NCBI GenBank assembly: GCA_025462835.1
Contig: JAOAPH010000113.1
Location: 1-49,566 of the forward strand
Direction: 5' to 3'
Origin: Candidatus Angelobacter sp.
GTDB lineage: Bacteria > Acidobacteriota > Terriglobia > Terriglobales > Acidobacteriaceae
Length of the DNA: 49,566 bases
Under the pieces are notes generated by a model. It was given only the letters and a program-made list of their open reading frames with translations. It was not told where the DNA came from and made no database searches. Within the stretch, counting starts at the first letter, position 1. Every line of letters starts with the position of its first letter. Shown here piece by piece: positions 1-8,812 of this stretch. Made by a program: the position numbers and the translations under genes.

Positions 1-295
1 AGACCAGCACTCCGCCAAGGACGCCGGCGTACACTCCGCCGATCACGCCCATGATCATTGTGGCTTCAAATGCCAGGTCAGCCGCCTGGAAATTCCGTAC
101 CATGTGCCTGACCTGCACACCCAATCCATAAGGGACCGAAATTGCAGCAGTGAGAATGGTGGTGTGGCGCAGCGTGCGGCCTTCTTCGCGAAAGAGGCGG
201 GAGTGAAATTCGCGCGAACGCACCAGCGCCGCGGAGATCGCCGCGGAAACTCCCAACTTCACCAGGAGCGTTACCAGGATAAATTTCTCATCCAT
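1..295 (-). CDS. LytS/YehU-type sensor histidine kinase, N-terminal part (runs off the window)
   Basis: Reading the minus strand from the ATG at 295 gives an open frame to the window edge, starting MDEKFILVTLLVKLG. Visible are a first hydrophobic segment, a basic loop (RSREFHSRLFREEGR), a second segment (TTILTAAISVPYGLGV) and a third Gly-rich one (MIMGVIGGVYAGVLGG). A Gly-rich membrane segment of this type is typical of the 5TMR-LYT sensor domain of LytS-like histidine kinases. No catalytic domain lies inside the window, so the kinase assignment is inference from the N-terminus. It is divergent from ribA, with about 60 bases between the starts. Confidence 0.55.
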   Translation of the reverse strand, partial: MDEKFILVTLLVKLGVSAAISAALVRSREFHSRLFREEGRTLRHTTILTAAISVPYGLGVQVRHMVRNFQAADLAFEATMIMGVIGGVYAGVLGGVLV

Positions 296-356
296 TGCGA
301 CTATTAAATCACTTCTTCATCTAACCGTTGTAGATACCTTTGAGGCTGGGTCAAAT

Positions 357-1010
357 ATGGCAGGAATAGCAGTGTCCTATAATTACCCCGTGAGTTCTTC
401 CGACATGGTCCGCAAGATCGCAGAAGCTGACTTCCCTACGCGTTGGGGACACTTCCGCATCATGGGCTTTCAAGGCCGTACCGTTGAAGATCGCCGCGTG
501 GAAGAAGCTGTCGCGCTGATTCATGGCGATATCGCTTCCGCTCCACCGCTGGTTCGCGTTCATTCGCAATGCCTTACCGGGGACGTTTTCGGATCGCTGC
601 GCTGCGACTGCCGATTGCAACTCGAGATGGCGTTGACGATGATCGGCGCTGCCGGCGCCGGCGTGCTGGTTTACGAGCAGCAGGAAGGGCGCGGCATCGG
701 ACTGATGGCGAAACTCCAAGCTTACGCTTTGCAGGACGAGGGCATGGATACTGTCCAAGCCAACGAGCATCTAGGCTTTAAGGCCGACCACCGCGGATTC
801 GAACTTCCTGCGCAAGTGCTGGTGGCGCTTGGCATCAAGGAAGTCCGGTTGCTTTCAAACAATCCTGAAAAGGTCGCTGCTGTGGAAGCTGCAGGCGTGA
901 AAGTGATCGAGCGCGTTCCCTGCGAGATCGCACCTCAGGAGCACACTATGAAATACCTTAAGACGAAGCAGGAAAAGCTGGGACACCTCTTTGGCAAAGC
1001 GGGGAAATAA
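357..1010 (+). CDS. ribA: GTP cyclohydrolase II
   Basis: RibA opens GTP to 2,5-diamino-6-ribosylamino-pyrimidinone phosphate, formate and pyrophosphate, the first step of riboflavin synthesis. The 217-residue product has the zinc ligands C72, C83 and C85 in HSQCLTGDVFGSLRCDC, the catalytic-loop motif YEQQEGRGIGL, and the GTP-binding end LLSNNPEKV. It is a stand-alone enzyme without the RibB (DHBP synthase) domain often fused to it. The start is uncertain: the family core begins near the internal ATG at 405, and a GTG at 391 is also possible; none has a clear ribosome binding site. Its stop lies six bases from the stop of the convergent DUF2520 gene. No other rib gene is in the window. Confidence 0.93.
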   Translation: MAGIAVSYNYPVSSSDMVRKIAEADFPTRWGHFRIMGFQGRTVEDRRVEEAVALIHGDIASAPPLVRVHSQCLTGDVFGSLRCDCRLQLEMALTMIGAAGAGVLVYEQQEGRGIGLMAKLQAYALQDEGMDTVQANEHLGFKADHRGFELPAQVLVALGIKEVRLLSNNPEKVAAVEAAGVKVIERVPCEIAPQEHTMKYLKTKQEKLGHLFGKAGK

Positions 1011-1016
1011 CAAAAG

Positions 1017-1934
1017 TTATTTCCCTTTAATCGCCCGTCTGAGGTCCTTTGCATTGCGGACCGGCAAGTTATCCAACGCGTTCCTTGCCAACGCGGCGTA
1101 AATCTCTCCCGCACCCGGCACGTCCTTCAATGCGGCAATGTGCTTGCGGACGGTGGCGACATCGCCTCGGCGAATCGGCCCACTGAAGGCAGCATTAGAA
1201 CCCTCCCGGAGGAAGTTCTCCAGTGTCTGCGACAGAATCTTTCCGACTAACGCATTCGGCTTGTTGATGCCCGCCTGTTCCGCAATCCTCTCCACTACGT
1301 TCAGCAATGAGACCAACAACGGCGATGAGAACGATCCCACTGCGTGATACAAAACTTTGCTGTCTGGCTTGAGGGTGAATACCTCCGCACCACCATTGAT
1401 CTTTCTTGCGATCTCCCGCCCCACACGCACCGCCACTCCATCGCCCTCAACGCCAAAAGGAGTGCCGTTCAAGTTCGGTTTGCTGCCAACAACAAACGTG
1501 TTCATCGGATGCAGTGATCCCACAGCTGCGCCGTTGTATTTTAGCGGCGTCAATTCCGACGAGGTCAGCGCCCCGCTCGCATGGAGCACCACCTTTTGCT
1601 TCCAATCCGCCGCCCGCTTCGCCAGCTCACTGGCAACTTGCGCGATGGCACCATCCGTCACGCATAGCCAGAGCACGCTGGCATCGAGTTTCGCGCCGGC
1701 AACCGTCGATACGCTTGCGCCTACCCGCTTCGCTAACGCTCGGGCTTTGCGTAAAGATAGCGCTTCATCCCGGGCAATGATTTCTGTAACGCGAAAGCCG
1801 GCACGGTGCAGCGCCAGTGCCAGCACCCGTCCGACATTGCCAGGCCCGACTATCGCAATTGTCTTTTGGGGCGCAACTGTTTTTTGTGGGCTAATGTTCG
1901 ATCTCCAGTCAGCCAATGATACACAGCACTGCAC
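1017..1934 (-). CDS. Rossmann-like and DUF2520 domain protein
   Basis: A protein of about 305 residues with a dinucleotide-binding N-terminus (IAIVGPGNVGRVLALALHRAG, Gly-rich loop around residues 29-36) and a helical C-terminal half. The layout resembles the 6-phosphogluconate dehydrogenase/ProC-like fold: HASGALTSSEL and GSLHPMNTF in the middle, then an all-helical dimerisation part. It matches the family annotated as Rossmann-like plus DUF2520, whose substrate is not established to my knowledge. It is probably an NAD(P)-dependent oxidoreductase. The start is unclear: a GTG at 1934 opens the frame, but the fold begins only near residue 25. It is divergent from the Nudix gene (60 bases) and convergent with ribA. 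Confidence 0.8.
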   Translation of the reverse strand: MQCCVSLADWRSNISPQKTVAPQKTIAIVGPGNVGRVLALALHRAGFRVTEIIARDEALSLRKARALAKRVGASVSTVAGAKLDASVLWLCVTDGAIAQVASELAKRAADWKQKVVLHASGALTSSELTPLKYNGAAVGSLHPMNTFVVGSKPNLNGTPFGVEGDGVAVRVGREIARKINGGAEVFTLKPDSKVLYHAVGSFSSPLLVSLLNVVERIAEQAGINKPNALVGKILSQTLENFLREGSNAAFSGPIRRGDVATVRKHIAALKDVPGAGEIYAALARNALDNLPVRNAKDLRRAIKGK

Positions 1935-1994
1935 GAACTACGATGGTCGATAGTACACAGCAAAAACTTAACGTGAGCATTTATCATTCTGCGC

Positions 1995-2585
1995 ATGGCA
2001 AAACGCTCGACCAAACGCTCTCAGCCGAAAACCAAAAATATCCAAGTCATTTCTTCCAAACTGATATACGAAGGTCCGGCCTTCTCCATTTTCAGCGACA
2101 TCGTCCGGGAAGGTGAACACACGGGACAACGCGACGTCGTCCGCCATACTGGCTCGGTCGTGATCATGGCTGTGGAAGAGCCTCGCTCTGGGCGCGACGA
2201 CGCTCTGGTTCTACTCGTGCGGCAATATCGCTACGCAGCCGGAAAATATTTATGGGAACTCCCCGCTGGACGCATCGATCTGGGCGAGAACAAACTTGCC
2301 GCTGCCAAGCGTGAACTGCTGGAAGAGACCGGGGTCCGCGCGAAACTGTGGAAGCGTCTGTACCAGTTTTATGCAAGCCCCGGCTTTCTGGACGAGACCA
2401 TGGACGTCTATCTCGCGCGTGGCCTCACCATCGGCGAAGCGCAACCCGAAGAAGATGAACAGATCACAAAACGTTTTTTTTCGTTGCCTGAAGCGCTCGG
2501 CATGGTCGTGAGCAACAATATCTGTGACGCAAAGACCATGACGGGATTGTTGTGGCTGTACATGATGCTGCGTGAACAAAAGTAA
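1995..2585 (+). CDS. Nudix hydrolase, ADP-ribose pyrophosphatase type
   Basis: The 196-residue product carries a complete Nudix box, G-x5-E-x7-REL-x-EE-x-G-V, from AGRIDLGE to REL-LEETGV, preceded by YLWELPAGRID. ADP-sugar pyrophosphatases of the NudF group have this WELPAG context and the following YQFYASPGFLDE segment. The expected reaction is ADP-ribose to AMP and ribose 5-phosphate with Mg2+, a housekeeping role; the exact substrate cannot be read from sequence. The N-terminal 20 residues are basic and low in complexity. It is followed 77 bases later by the antiporter gene on the same strand. Confidence 0.9.
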   Translation: MAKRSTKRSQPKTKNIQVISSKLIYEGPAFSIFSDIVREGEHTGQRDVVRHTGSVVIMAVEEPRSGRDDALVLLVRQYRYAAGKYLWELPAGRIDLGENKLAAAKRELLEETGVRAKLWKRLYQFYASPGFLDETMDVYLARGLTIGEAQPEEDEQITKRFFSLPEALGMVVSNNICDAKTMTGLLWLYMMLREQK

Positions 2586-2662
2586 TAGGCAGCACAAAAG
2601 CCAGTACTCTCATCTACCTTGTAGCTCCTGCAACTGCAACTTGAAGAGAGGGCCTGGCACAA

Positions 2663-3952
2663 GTGTCCGATTCACAATTTGGTTCTCTCAGTCTTGTGCT
2701 GGTTGCTCTGCTCGGAACGGCCCATTTGCTTGGATACCTATTCGCCTATTTTCGACAGCCGAGGGTGATTGGAGAGATCCTGGCCGGCGTCTTACTCGGT
2801 CCATCCGTTCTGGGACACTTCTTCCCGAACATTGCAATCGGCAATGCGCACCAACCGGCTCTGGGCTTTCTTTTTAATCTGGGACTGCTCTTGTTGATGT
2901 TCGTCTCCGGCGCTGAGACCAAGAGCCTCTTCAGTCGTTCCGATCGACGCGAGATCGCATTTCTCGGCATCGTCGGAACTGGACTGCCATTCCTGATTGC
3001 CTTGGCCATCTCACCTCTGGTTCAGCAGCCGTTACTGATGGGAACTGCTGGCCAATCCACAGCCTTGTTATTGGTCATTGGTATCGCAATGGCCGTTACT
3101 TCGATCCCGGTGATTTCCCGTATTCTTCGCGACCTTGGCATTTTGGATACTCGATTCGCCCGGCTCATTCTCGGCGTAGCTGTTTGCGAGGACATTTTTC
3201 TTTGGGCGATTCTTGCGATTGCAGTATCCCTGGCAAAAGACGGGTCCGTGCCGGGATGGGTGATCGCGCTGCACACAATACAGATTCTCATTTATTCGGC
3301 GGTGGGACTGTTGGTAATGCCGAAGGTCCTCCGCATCCTCAACACCTCCAAATGGAATCTCTTGGCGACTAGTTCTCCTGTCGCTTACATTTCTTTGGTC
3401 CTGCTCGCCTACGCTGGGGTGGCGGCGGCTTTGGATGTCAGTTTCGTTTTTGCCGCATTCCTCGCCGGTTTTGCCCTAGGCCGCAGCGGTGATTCCCTGC
3501 GCGATGCTTTTCACACACTCGGCGGCATGGCGTTCGCGATCTTCATTCCTATTTACTTCGCGCTGGTCGGAAGCAAGCTTGACTTGACCAAGGGTTTCTC
3601 ATTCCAGATGTTCATGTACTTTCTCGCGGGGGCGTGTTTTGTGAAGTTGTTCTCTGCTGGTTTGGGCGCAAGACTTGCCGGATTTCCCTGGCGCGATTCG
3701 CTGAACCTTTCTGTTGCTCTCAACGCGCGTGGCGGTCCCGGGATCGTCTTGGCGAGTGTTGCATTTGAAGCAGGAATCGTGAATCGCAATTTCTATACGA
3801 CTTTGGTTTTGGTCGCGCTGCTCACATCGCAGTTCGCCGGTGCATGGCTGGATTTTGTCCTCCGCAAAAATTGGCCACTCCTCTCATCGACGGAGTCGGC
3901 GACGTTCTCTCATACATCAACTGAGGTTCGCGAATTTGAACCTGCTGCATAA
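2663..3952 (+). CDS. Cation:proton antiporter (CPA2/Kef-type membrane domain)
   Basis: The 429-residue protein is almost entirely hydrophobic, with about 12 membrane segments. It starts at a GTG (VSDSQFGSLSLVLVALLG), with GAGAGG about a dozen bases upstream. CPA2 hallmarks are FRQPRVIGEILAGVLLGPSVLG near residues 30-52 and ALNARGGPGIVLASVAFEAGI near the C-terminus. There is no C-terminal TrkA-N or TrkA-C domain, so it lacks the nucleotide-gated module of KefB/KefC. The family exchanges Na+ or K+ for H+ across the inner membrane; the ion is not predictable here. The last 30 residues are a short polar tail. Confidence 0.9.
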   Translation: MSDSQFGSLSLVLVALLGTAHLLGYLFAYFRQPRVIGEILAGVLLGPSVLGHFFPNIAIGNAHQPALGFLFNLGLLLLMFVSGAETKSLFSRSDRREIAFLGIVGTGLPFLIALAISPLVQQPLLMGTAGQSTALLLVIGIAMAVTSIPVISRILRDLGILDTRFARLILGVAVCEDIFLWAILAIAVSLAKDGSVPGWVIALHTIQILIYSAVGLLVMPKVLRILNTSKWNLLATSSPVAYISLVLLAYAGVAAALDVSFVFAAFLAGFALGRSGDSLRDAFHTLGGMAFAIFIPIYFALVGSKLDLTKGFSFQMFMYFLAGACFVKLFSAGLGARLAGFPWRDSLNLSVALNARGGPGIVLASVAFEAGIVNRNFYTTLVLVALLTSQFAGAWLDFVLRKNWPLLSSTESATFSHTSTEVREFEPAA

Positions 3953-4003
3953 TTGTGAGACTTTACATCCCCTTTACATCACTGTTTACGCGTGTTTACT
4001 CTA

Positions 4004-4033
4004 TTGACAACACATAAGCTGATTGCAACAATA
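4004..4033 (+). promoter_or_regulatory. Putative sigma70 promoter of the cold-shock gene
   Basis: A perfect -35 TTGACA lies at 4004-4009. An A/T-rich -10 region (AACAAT/ACAATA, about 4027-4033) follows at 17-18 bases. The inferred start would leave a leader of about 165 bases before the csp start codon. Long structured leaders are usual for cspA-type genes, where they control stability and translation in the cold. Whether this leader does so is inference. Confidence 0.5.
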
Positions 4034-4207
4034 AGGACAACGCCTTTACCATGTTCCCCAAGACGTTTTCGTATGTTGGCATCCGGCCTCCGGGCCGCCC
4101 GCTGATTTGCTGGGACGTCAAAGTTTAATGGTCTGGGTTAAATCAAGGGTTGTGGAAGTGGTAAGCAAGTAAAGCCGCTCCTCCCATACAGCACGGAGGG
4201 ACGCTAG

Positions 4208-4420
4208 ATGTCTCGTATGAAAGGCAAAGTAAAGTGGTTCAACAACGCAAAAGGTTTCGGCTTCATTGGTCGTGATGATGGGCCGGACGTTTTTGTTCAC
4301 TATAGTGCAATAGAATCGGAGGGCTACCGCAGTCTTCAAGAAGGAGACGACGTAGAATTCGAGATCGCTCAAGGACAGAAGGGCCCGCAAGCCGAAAAGG
4401 TTACCCGCGCCGCATCGTAG
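4208..4420 (+). CDS. Cold-shock protein, CspA family
   Basis: A 70-residue single OB-fold protein of normal family length. It contains both nucleic-acid-binding motifs, RNP1 KGFGFI (residues 15-20) and RNP2 VFVHY (28-32), and the N-terminal KGKVKWFN signature. Such proteins bind single-stranded RNA or DNA and act as RNA chaperones in the cytoplasm. The start is fixed by GGAGGG at about 4195-4200, eight bases upstream. It is monocistronic: a long leader with its own promoter lies before it and a strong terminator after it. Confidence 0.95.
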   Translation: MSRMKGKVKWFNNAKGFGFIGRDDGPDVFVHYSAIESEGYRSLQEGDDVEFEIAQGQKGPQAEKVTRAAS

Positions 4421-4448
4421 ATCCAGTAGCAAGGCACATCCTAGGGAG

Positions 4449-4480
4449 ACCCAGCCACACATCGGCTGGGTTTTGTTTTT
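4449..4480 (+). terminator. Rho-independent terminator of csp
   Basis: ACCCAGCC (4449-4456), a seven-base loop and GGCTGGGT (4464-4471) form an eight-pair stem followed by TTTTGTTTTT. It sits 30 bases after the csp stop. It also argues against any start for the next gene inside the T tract. Confidence 0.88.
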
Positions 4481-4520
4481 TGCATCAGGGAATACCACTA
4501 CTCCGGCTACAATCTACGCG

Positions 4521-5534
4521 ATGCAAAATACCCCCAAGGTCTTCCCCAAGGTATTTATTGTTCTCGTCAACTGGAACTCCTGGGGACACACCGTCGAGTG
4601 TCTGGAATCCATCTACCGCAGCGACTATCCGAATTATCAAGTCATCATTGTCGATAACAATTCGGCGGACGATTCGCTCGCAAATATCGCAGCGTGGGCC
4701 AGCGGTGATCTCGCTGCACCGTCCGGCGCGACCGAGCAGATGAAGTCCTACTCGAAGCCTCCCGTGGAGAAACCAATTGATTGTGTTTCGCTATCGCTGC
4801 AACAAACGAAAGAGAAACACCTTGATCTTCTGCCGCAGCCGCTCATCCTCATTCAGTCCGGATTCAACGCCGGGTTCGGCGGTGGGAATAATGTTGCCAT
4901 GTTATACATTTCGCAGCGCGGCGATGCCGACTACGTTTGGCTTCTCAACAATGACACCGTCATCGGATCTGACGCCATCTCAGCAATGGTGCAGACCGCA
5001 CAAACCGCTCCCGGCATCGTCGGCTCCGTTGTGCGAAATTATTTTCGCCCGGAAAAAGTACAGGCCTACGGCGGCGGACACTTCTCCTCATTGACCGGCA
5101 GCGCTCGGCTCTTCAGCAGGCCCACACGAAGGCCGCTCAATTTCATCTTCGGCGCCAGCTTCATGCTCGACCGCTCCTCGCTGGAACAAATAGGATCATT
5201 CGACGAAAACATCTTCATGTACTTCGAAGAGGTCGAATACTGCATCCGCGCAAGAGAGCTCGGAATTCTCATGTCGTTCTCGCACGCGAATGTCTATCAC
5301 AAGATCGGGGCGTCCAGCGGAGACAAGCATTTTCAGTGGCTCAATCTGTATCGCAATCGCATTTACACCATGCGCAAGCATTTCGGCAACGGCCCGTGGA
5401 TAGTGTTCACTGTGTTGAACTGGCTGATCAACGTCGTCAGTCCTTCGACCAGCAGCGACAAGAGACGCGCATCGCGTGAGGCGTTTTCCTATTTATGGGA
5501 AGACTCGAGAACGGGTGGCAGAGCTAAGGACTAG
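4521..5534 (+). CDS. Glycosyltransferase family 2 (rhamnosyltransferase-like)
   Basis: About 337 residues with a GT-A fold. VFIVLVNWNS is the opening strand, VIIVDNNSADDS binds the nucleotide sugar, VWLLNNDTVI holds the metal-binding acidic pair, and IFMYFEEVEYCIRARELG resembles the acceptor-side motif of dTDP-rhamnosyl or similar transferases. It should move a sugar from a nucleotide donor onto a surface glycan at the cytoplasmic face of the membrane; donor and acceptor are unknown. An insertion of about 55 residues separates the first two motifs. I chose the ATG at 4521 because an earlier in-frame start at 4473 lies inside the csp terminator. Convergent with the methyltransferase gene. Confidence 0.85.
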   Translation: MQNTPKVFPKVFIVLVNWNSWGHTVECLESIYRSDYPNYQVIIVDNNSADDSLANIAAWASGDLAAPSGATEQMKSYSKPPVEKPIDCVSLSLQQTKEKHLDLLPQPLILIQSGFNAGFGGGNNVAMLYISQRGDADYVWLLNNDTVIGSDAISAMVQTAQTAPGIVGSVVRNYFRPEKVQAYGGGHFSSLTGSARLFSRPTRRPLNFIFGASFMLDRSSLEQIGSFDENIFMYFEEVEYCIRARELGILMSFSHANVYHKIGASSGDKHFQWLNLYRNRIYTMRKHFGNGPWIVFTVLNWLINVVSPSTSSDKRRASREAFSYLWEDSRTGGRAKD

Positions 5535-5539
5535 GTGCG

Positions 5540-6325
5540 CTAGAGTGGGCGTCCTACTTCGGGCAGCGCAGCTTTGCTCATCAGCAGCATACCCAACCTA
5601 AGCGTTGTTCTCTTCTTCGCCGCCTTCAGTGGCAGGATGCGGCAGTTGAAATTTTTAAGTCGGGAAAATGATTGGAAGTCGCCATGGACGATGAACGCTC
5701 CCAGGCTCTTGTCGTTCATCAGCCGGCTGATGTCATCGATGAAGTGTTCCAGTGACCAGTGGAAACCGATGGCGTAGAAGCTGTAGATCAGATCGTACGG
5801 ACCATCTACTTTAGCCAGCGCTCGTTCTTGTGCATCGATGATCTTGTAATTCTTTAGTCCGTTGTAGTCCAGTAGCGTTGAGAGTAATTTCAAGTTTCCA
5901 CAGAACGAATCTTCGAAGCGCGGCCCGCGCTTGTATTTGTATTTCGTCGAGTTCCCGTTGCCGTCGAATAGATGGAACTCGCTCTCCTGCCATCCGAACT
6001 TCTTGGTGAAGAACACGGCCGAGCGTCCCATTCCTGGTCCGATCTCCAGCACCCGCTTTGGCTTATCGAGCGATTGCAGCGCCGGAGCGAGCGCTTCGTA
6101 CTCTCCCCAAGAGGCGGCATTCTGTTCTTTCTGCCAGAGCAGTCGGGACTTCTCGTTCGGTTCCAGCGTCAACTGCGTGGAGATCAGGCGAATGGCAGCG
6201 ACAAGGTCCGGCGTAAAGGGCGGTGCCAGAAATACTGGCGGCTTACTCGCCAGCTCCGGATCGAGCGCCTGCTCGGCCTTCGCCATCTTCCGTTGCTTCA
6301 ACCACGATTGTGCCGCTGCAAACAT
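5540..6325 (-). CDS. SAM-dependent methyltransferase-like protein
   Basis: A 261-residue protein with motif I of class I methyltransferases, VLEIGPGMGRSA, near residue 92. An acidic residue ends the next strand (HLFDGNG) and the strand after it is YDLIYSFYAIGFHW. The N-terminal 70 residues are helical and basic. The acceptor is unknown. Its convergent position next to a glycosyltransferase suggests surface-glycan or small-molecule modification, but that is only context. Confidence 0.72.
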   Translation of the reverse strand: MFAAAQSWLKQRKMAKAEQALDPELASKPPVFLAPPFTPDLVAAIRLISTQLTLEPNEKSRLLWQKEQNAASWGEYEALAPALQSLDKPKRVLEIGPGMGRSAVFFTKKFGWQESEFHLFDGNGNSTKYKYKRGPRFEDSFCGNLKLLSTLLDYNGLKNYKIIDAQERALAKVDGPYDLIYSFYAIGFHWSLEHFIDDISRLMNDKSLGAFIVHGDFQSFSRLKNFNCRILPLKAAKKRTTLRLGMLLMSKAALPEVGRPL

Positions 6326-6433
6326 TTTGCGTGCTCCTCAGTGGCAATAAGAATACACGATGCGATTCCGCTCACGCACACTCATGCGCGGCGCCCAGTT
6401 AGGCACAAAGCCGTATAGAATCTCCCCATACAA

Positions 6434-8188
6434 ATGGACAATAAGGCCATCGCGAACATCTTGTACGAGACTGCCGATCTTATGGAAGTCGCGAATGACG
6501 ATCCGTTTCGCATTCGCTCTTATCGGCGCGCAGCCGAAGCCATAGAAGCCTCGCCCGAACGCATCGCGGACATCATTACCGAAGACAAGAAACTGCTCGC
6601 GATCCCCGGCATTGGTAAAGGGATGGTCGCCAACCTCAAGGAGATCTTTCGTGAAGGCAAACTTCTCCTCCATGCTGAATTGCTCAAGAAATATCATCCG
6701 TCGATGCTGGAGCTGTTGAAGATCCAAGGGCTCGGCCCCAAGACGATCGCGCTCATATGGGCTGAATTTCACGTCAGCGACATTGAGGGCGTGGAAAAAC
6801 TCGCCCGCGAAAAGAAGATTCAAACCCTGCCGCGCATGGGCGAGAAGCAGGAACAGAAGATCCTCAAGGGCATCGAGGACTATCGCCGCATCTCCGGGCG
6901 ATTTCATCTCGATGCTGCCGATATGACCGCGCAGAAATTGATCGAGCACTTGTCCGGCAAGCCGGGCATTGAAAAGATCACGCCTGCGGGATCACTGCGC
7001 CGCGGGCGTGACACCGTCGGTGACATCGACATTCTCGTCACCGGAAAATCGTGGAGTGCAAAGGCCGGAGCGAAGAACGGCAACGCCACTGCTGCCATCG
7101 AGAGGACACTGACCTTTCCCGGAATCCTTCAGGTGCTTGTCAAAGGCGACGATAAAGTCAGCTTCAAATTGCGCAACGGGATGCAGGTGGACGTGCGTTT
7201 CCTTTCGCCTGAATCCTTCGGCGCAGCGATGCAGTACTTCACCGGATCGAAGAACCACAACGTCAACCTCCGCCAGCGCGCACTCAAACAAGGATTAACG
7301 CTCAACGAATACGGGCTGGTGCGCGTCGAAGATCAAAAGCGTGTGGCGGGAAAAACCGAAGAAGAGGTTTACAAGGCACTCGGCCTCGACTACATCCCGC
7401 CGGAACTGCGAGAGAACTGCGGCGAGATCGAAGCTGCGGCCGCGCATGCTCTTCCCGAACTCATCACGGAAAAAGACATTCAAGGCGACGTACACATGCA
7501 CACCGTCGAAACCGATGGCCGATGCACGATCGAAGAGATGGCCGCTGCGGCCGCCGAGCGCGGATACAAGTACATGGCTATCACCGACCATTCGAAAAAT
7601 CTTGCCTTCGCGAATGGACTCGATGACGCACGCGCGGTGAAGCACATTGAAAAAATCCGCGCCGCCGATAAAGCAACTGCCGGTATCAAGATCTTCGCCG
7701 GCATTGAAGTGGACATCCTGATCGATGGCGACCTGGACCTCTCCGCCGATGTCCTCGCGCAAATGGATCTGGTGATCGCCAGCGTGCATTCACATTTTCA
7801 GCAGGAGCCCGCGAAAATGACCGCACGCCTGATCCGCGCGATCGAGAGCAAGAGCGTCTCCATCATCGGACATCCGACCGGGCGAATCCTGCTTCGTCGC
7901 GACGCCTATCCTTACGATATGGACGCGGTGCTCCGCGCCGCCGCGAAGAACAAAGTCGCGATGGAGTTGAACGCATATCCCGACCGGCTGGATCTCTGCG
8001 ACATGCATTTGCGAATGGCAAAGGAGCGCGGCGTGAAGATCGTGATCAACACGGACGCCCATCACACGTCGCACATGGAAAAGATAAAGTACGGAATCCT
8101 TCAGGCGCGACGCGCATGGCTGACCAAGGCTGACGTCCTGAACACGCTGCCCATGGCTGACTTCGCGAGGGAGATGCGCCGGGACTAG
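6434..8188 (+). CDS. polX: DNA polymerase/3'-5' exonuclease PolX
   Basis: A 584-residue family X polymerase with a C-terminal PHP domain, the usual bacterial PolX layout. Residues 1-100 form the helix-hairpin-helix 8-kDa region (IPGIGKGMVANLKEI and IQGLGPKTIALIW). The palm follows with GSLRRGRDTVGDIDILVTG, which holds two catalytic Asp, and MQVDVRF, which holds the third. The PHP part starts near residue 350 and shows HMHT, ITDHSKN, AGIEVDI, SVHSHF, GHPTGR and NTDAHH, the metal-binding set for 3'-5' exonuclease and AP-endonuclease activity. Expected role: gap filling in base-excision repair. It is monocistronic. Confidence 0.95.
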   Translation: MDNKAIANILYETADLMEVANDDPFRIRSYRRAAEAIEASPERIADIITEDKKLLAIPGIGKGMVANLKEIFREGKLLLHAELLKKYHPSMLELLKIQGLGPKTIALIWAEFHVSDIEGVEKLAREKKIQTLPRMGEKQEQKILKGIEDYRRISGRFHLDAADMTAQKLIEHLSGKPGIEKITPAGSLRRGRDTVGDIDILVTGKSWSAKAGAKNGNATAAIERTLTFPGILQVLVKGDDKVSFKLRNGMQVDVRFLSPESFGAAMQYFTGSKNHNVNLRQRALKQGLTLNEYGLVRVEDQKRVAGKTEEEVYKALGLDYIPPELRENCGEIEAAAAHALPELITEKDIQGDVHMHTVETDGRCTIEEMAAAAAERGYKYMAITDHSKNLAFANGLDDARAVKHIEKIRAADKATAGIKIFAGIEVDILIDGDLDLSADVLAQMDLVIASVHSHFQQEPAKMTARLIRAIESKSVSIIGHPTGRILLRRDAYPYDMDAVLRAAAKNKVAMELNAYPDRLDLCDMHLRMAKERGVKIVINTDAHHTSHMEKIKYGILQARRAWLTKADVLNTLPMADFAREMRRD

Positions 8189-8246
8189 ATCTATCCATTC
8201 CTCCGGCTCGCTTTTCCGCATCTCACTTTTCAGAAGGTACGTAGCT

Positions 8247-8804
8247 ATGACCGCACAGCCGCAACGACCACCGCACGACGCCGGCCACGTGCCAATGACC
8301 GAAGAGTTTGACAGCCCCCGCCGATCGCTTCCGCCGGCCGGTCCCGTACTCATCGCCGCAGTGGTGCTCGGCGTCGTAATCTACGCGATATTGCGCTTTA
8401 CTGCTACGCCAACGCCGGCGAGCGGGAATATCACGAAAATGTTCCACGTGGAACAATCGACGGGTGACCGCGTCCTTGTTGCGGTGGAAGTCCACCTGAA
8501 GAACATGAGCCAAAAGCCAGTCTGGGTAAAGGGTGTTGACGTGAAACTCACGACTCCGTCCGGCGAATTCACTGATAAACCGGCACCGGGCAGTGACAAT
8601 GAACGGTATTTTCAGGCTTATCCGGCACTAAAGCTGAGCGATGCCGCGCCTCTCACCATCGACACGAAGATTCAGCCGGGGAGTGAACGCGATGGAATCG
8701 TTATTGTTGCTTTTCCGGTCAACAAAGGTGGGTTCGAGAAGCGCCAGGGGCTGGAAGTGACAGTCCATTTTTATGATCAGAAGCCACTGGTGTTGAAGGG
8801 CTGA
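8247..8804 (+). CDS. Hypothetical single-pass membrane protein carrying a parS-like site
   Basis: 185 residues with no recognised family. A proline-rich cytoplasmic segment (1-31) is followed by one membrane helix (about 33-52, VLIAAVVLGVVIYAI) and an extracytoplasmic domain of about 130 residues rich in beta strands. The extracytoplasmic part has alternating VAVEVHLKN, VKLTTPSGEF and GIVIVAFPV, resembling small immunoglobulin-like FxLYD/DUF4352 domains. Residues 65-70 read MFHVEQ because the DNA there is a perfect 16-base palindrome of parS type. AGAAGG lies nine bases before the start. Convergent with the DUF421 gene. Confidence 0.7.
   Translation: MTAQPQRPPHDAGHVPMTEEFDSPRRSLPPAGPVLIAAVVLGVVIYAILRFTATPTPASGNITKMFHVEQSTGDRVLVAVEVHLKNMSQKPVWVKGVDVKLTTPSGEFTDKPAPGSDNERYFQAYPALKLSDAAPLTIDTKIQPGSERDGIVIVAFPVNKGGFEKRQGLEVTVHFYDQKPLVLKG
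8440..8455. promoter_or_regulatory. parS-like centromere site (ParB-binding palindrome)
   Basis: TGTTCCACGTGGAACA is a perfect 16-base palindrome. It fits the broadly conserved bacterial chromosomal parS pattern TGTTnCACGTGnAACA, in which n may vary if symmetric. It lies inside the coding region of the membrane-protein gene at 8247. I found no second copy in the window. ParB/Spo0J would load here for chromosome segregation. Confidence 0.8.
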
Positions 8805-8812
8805 AGCGCTCG

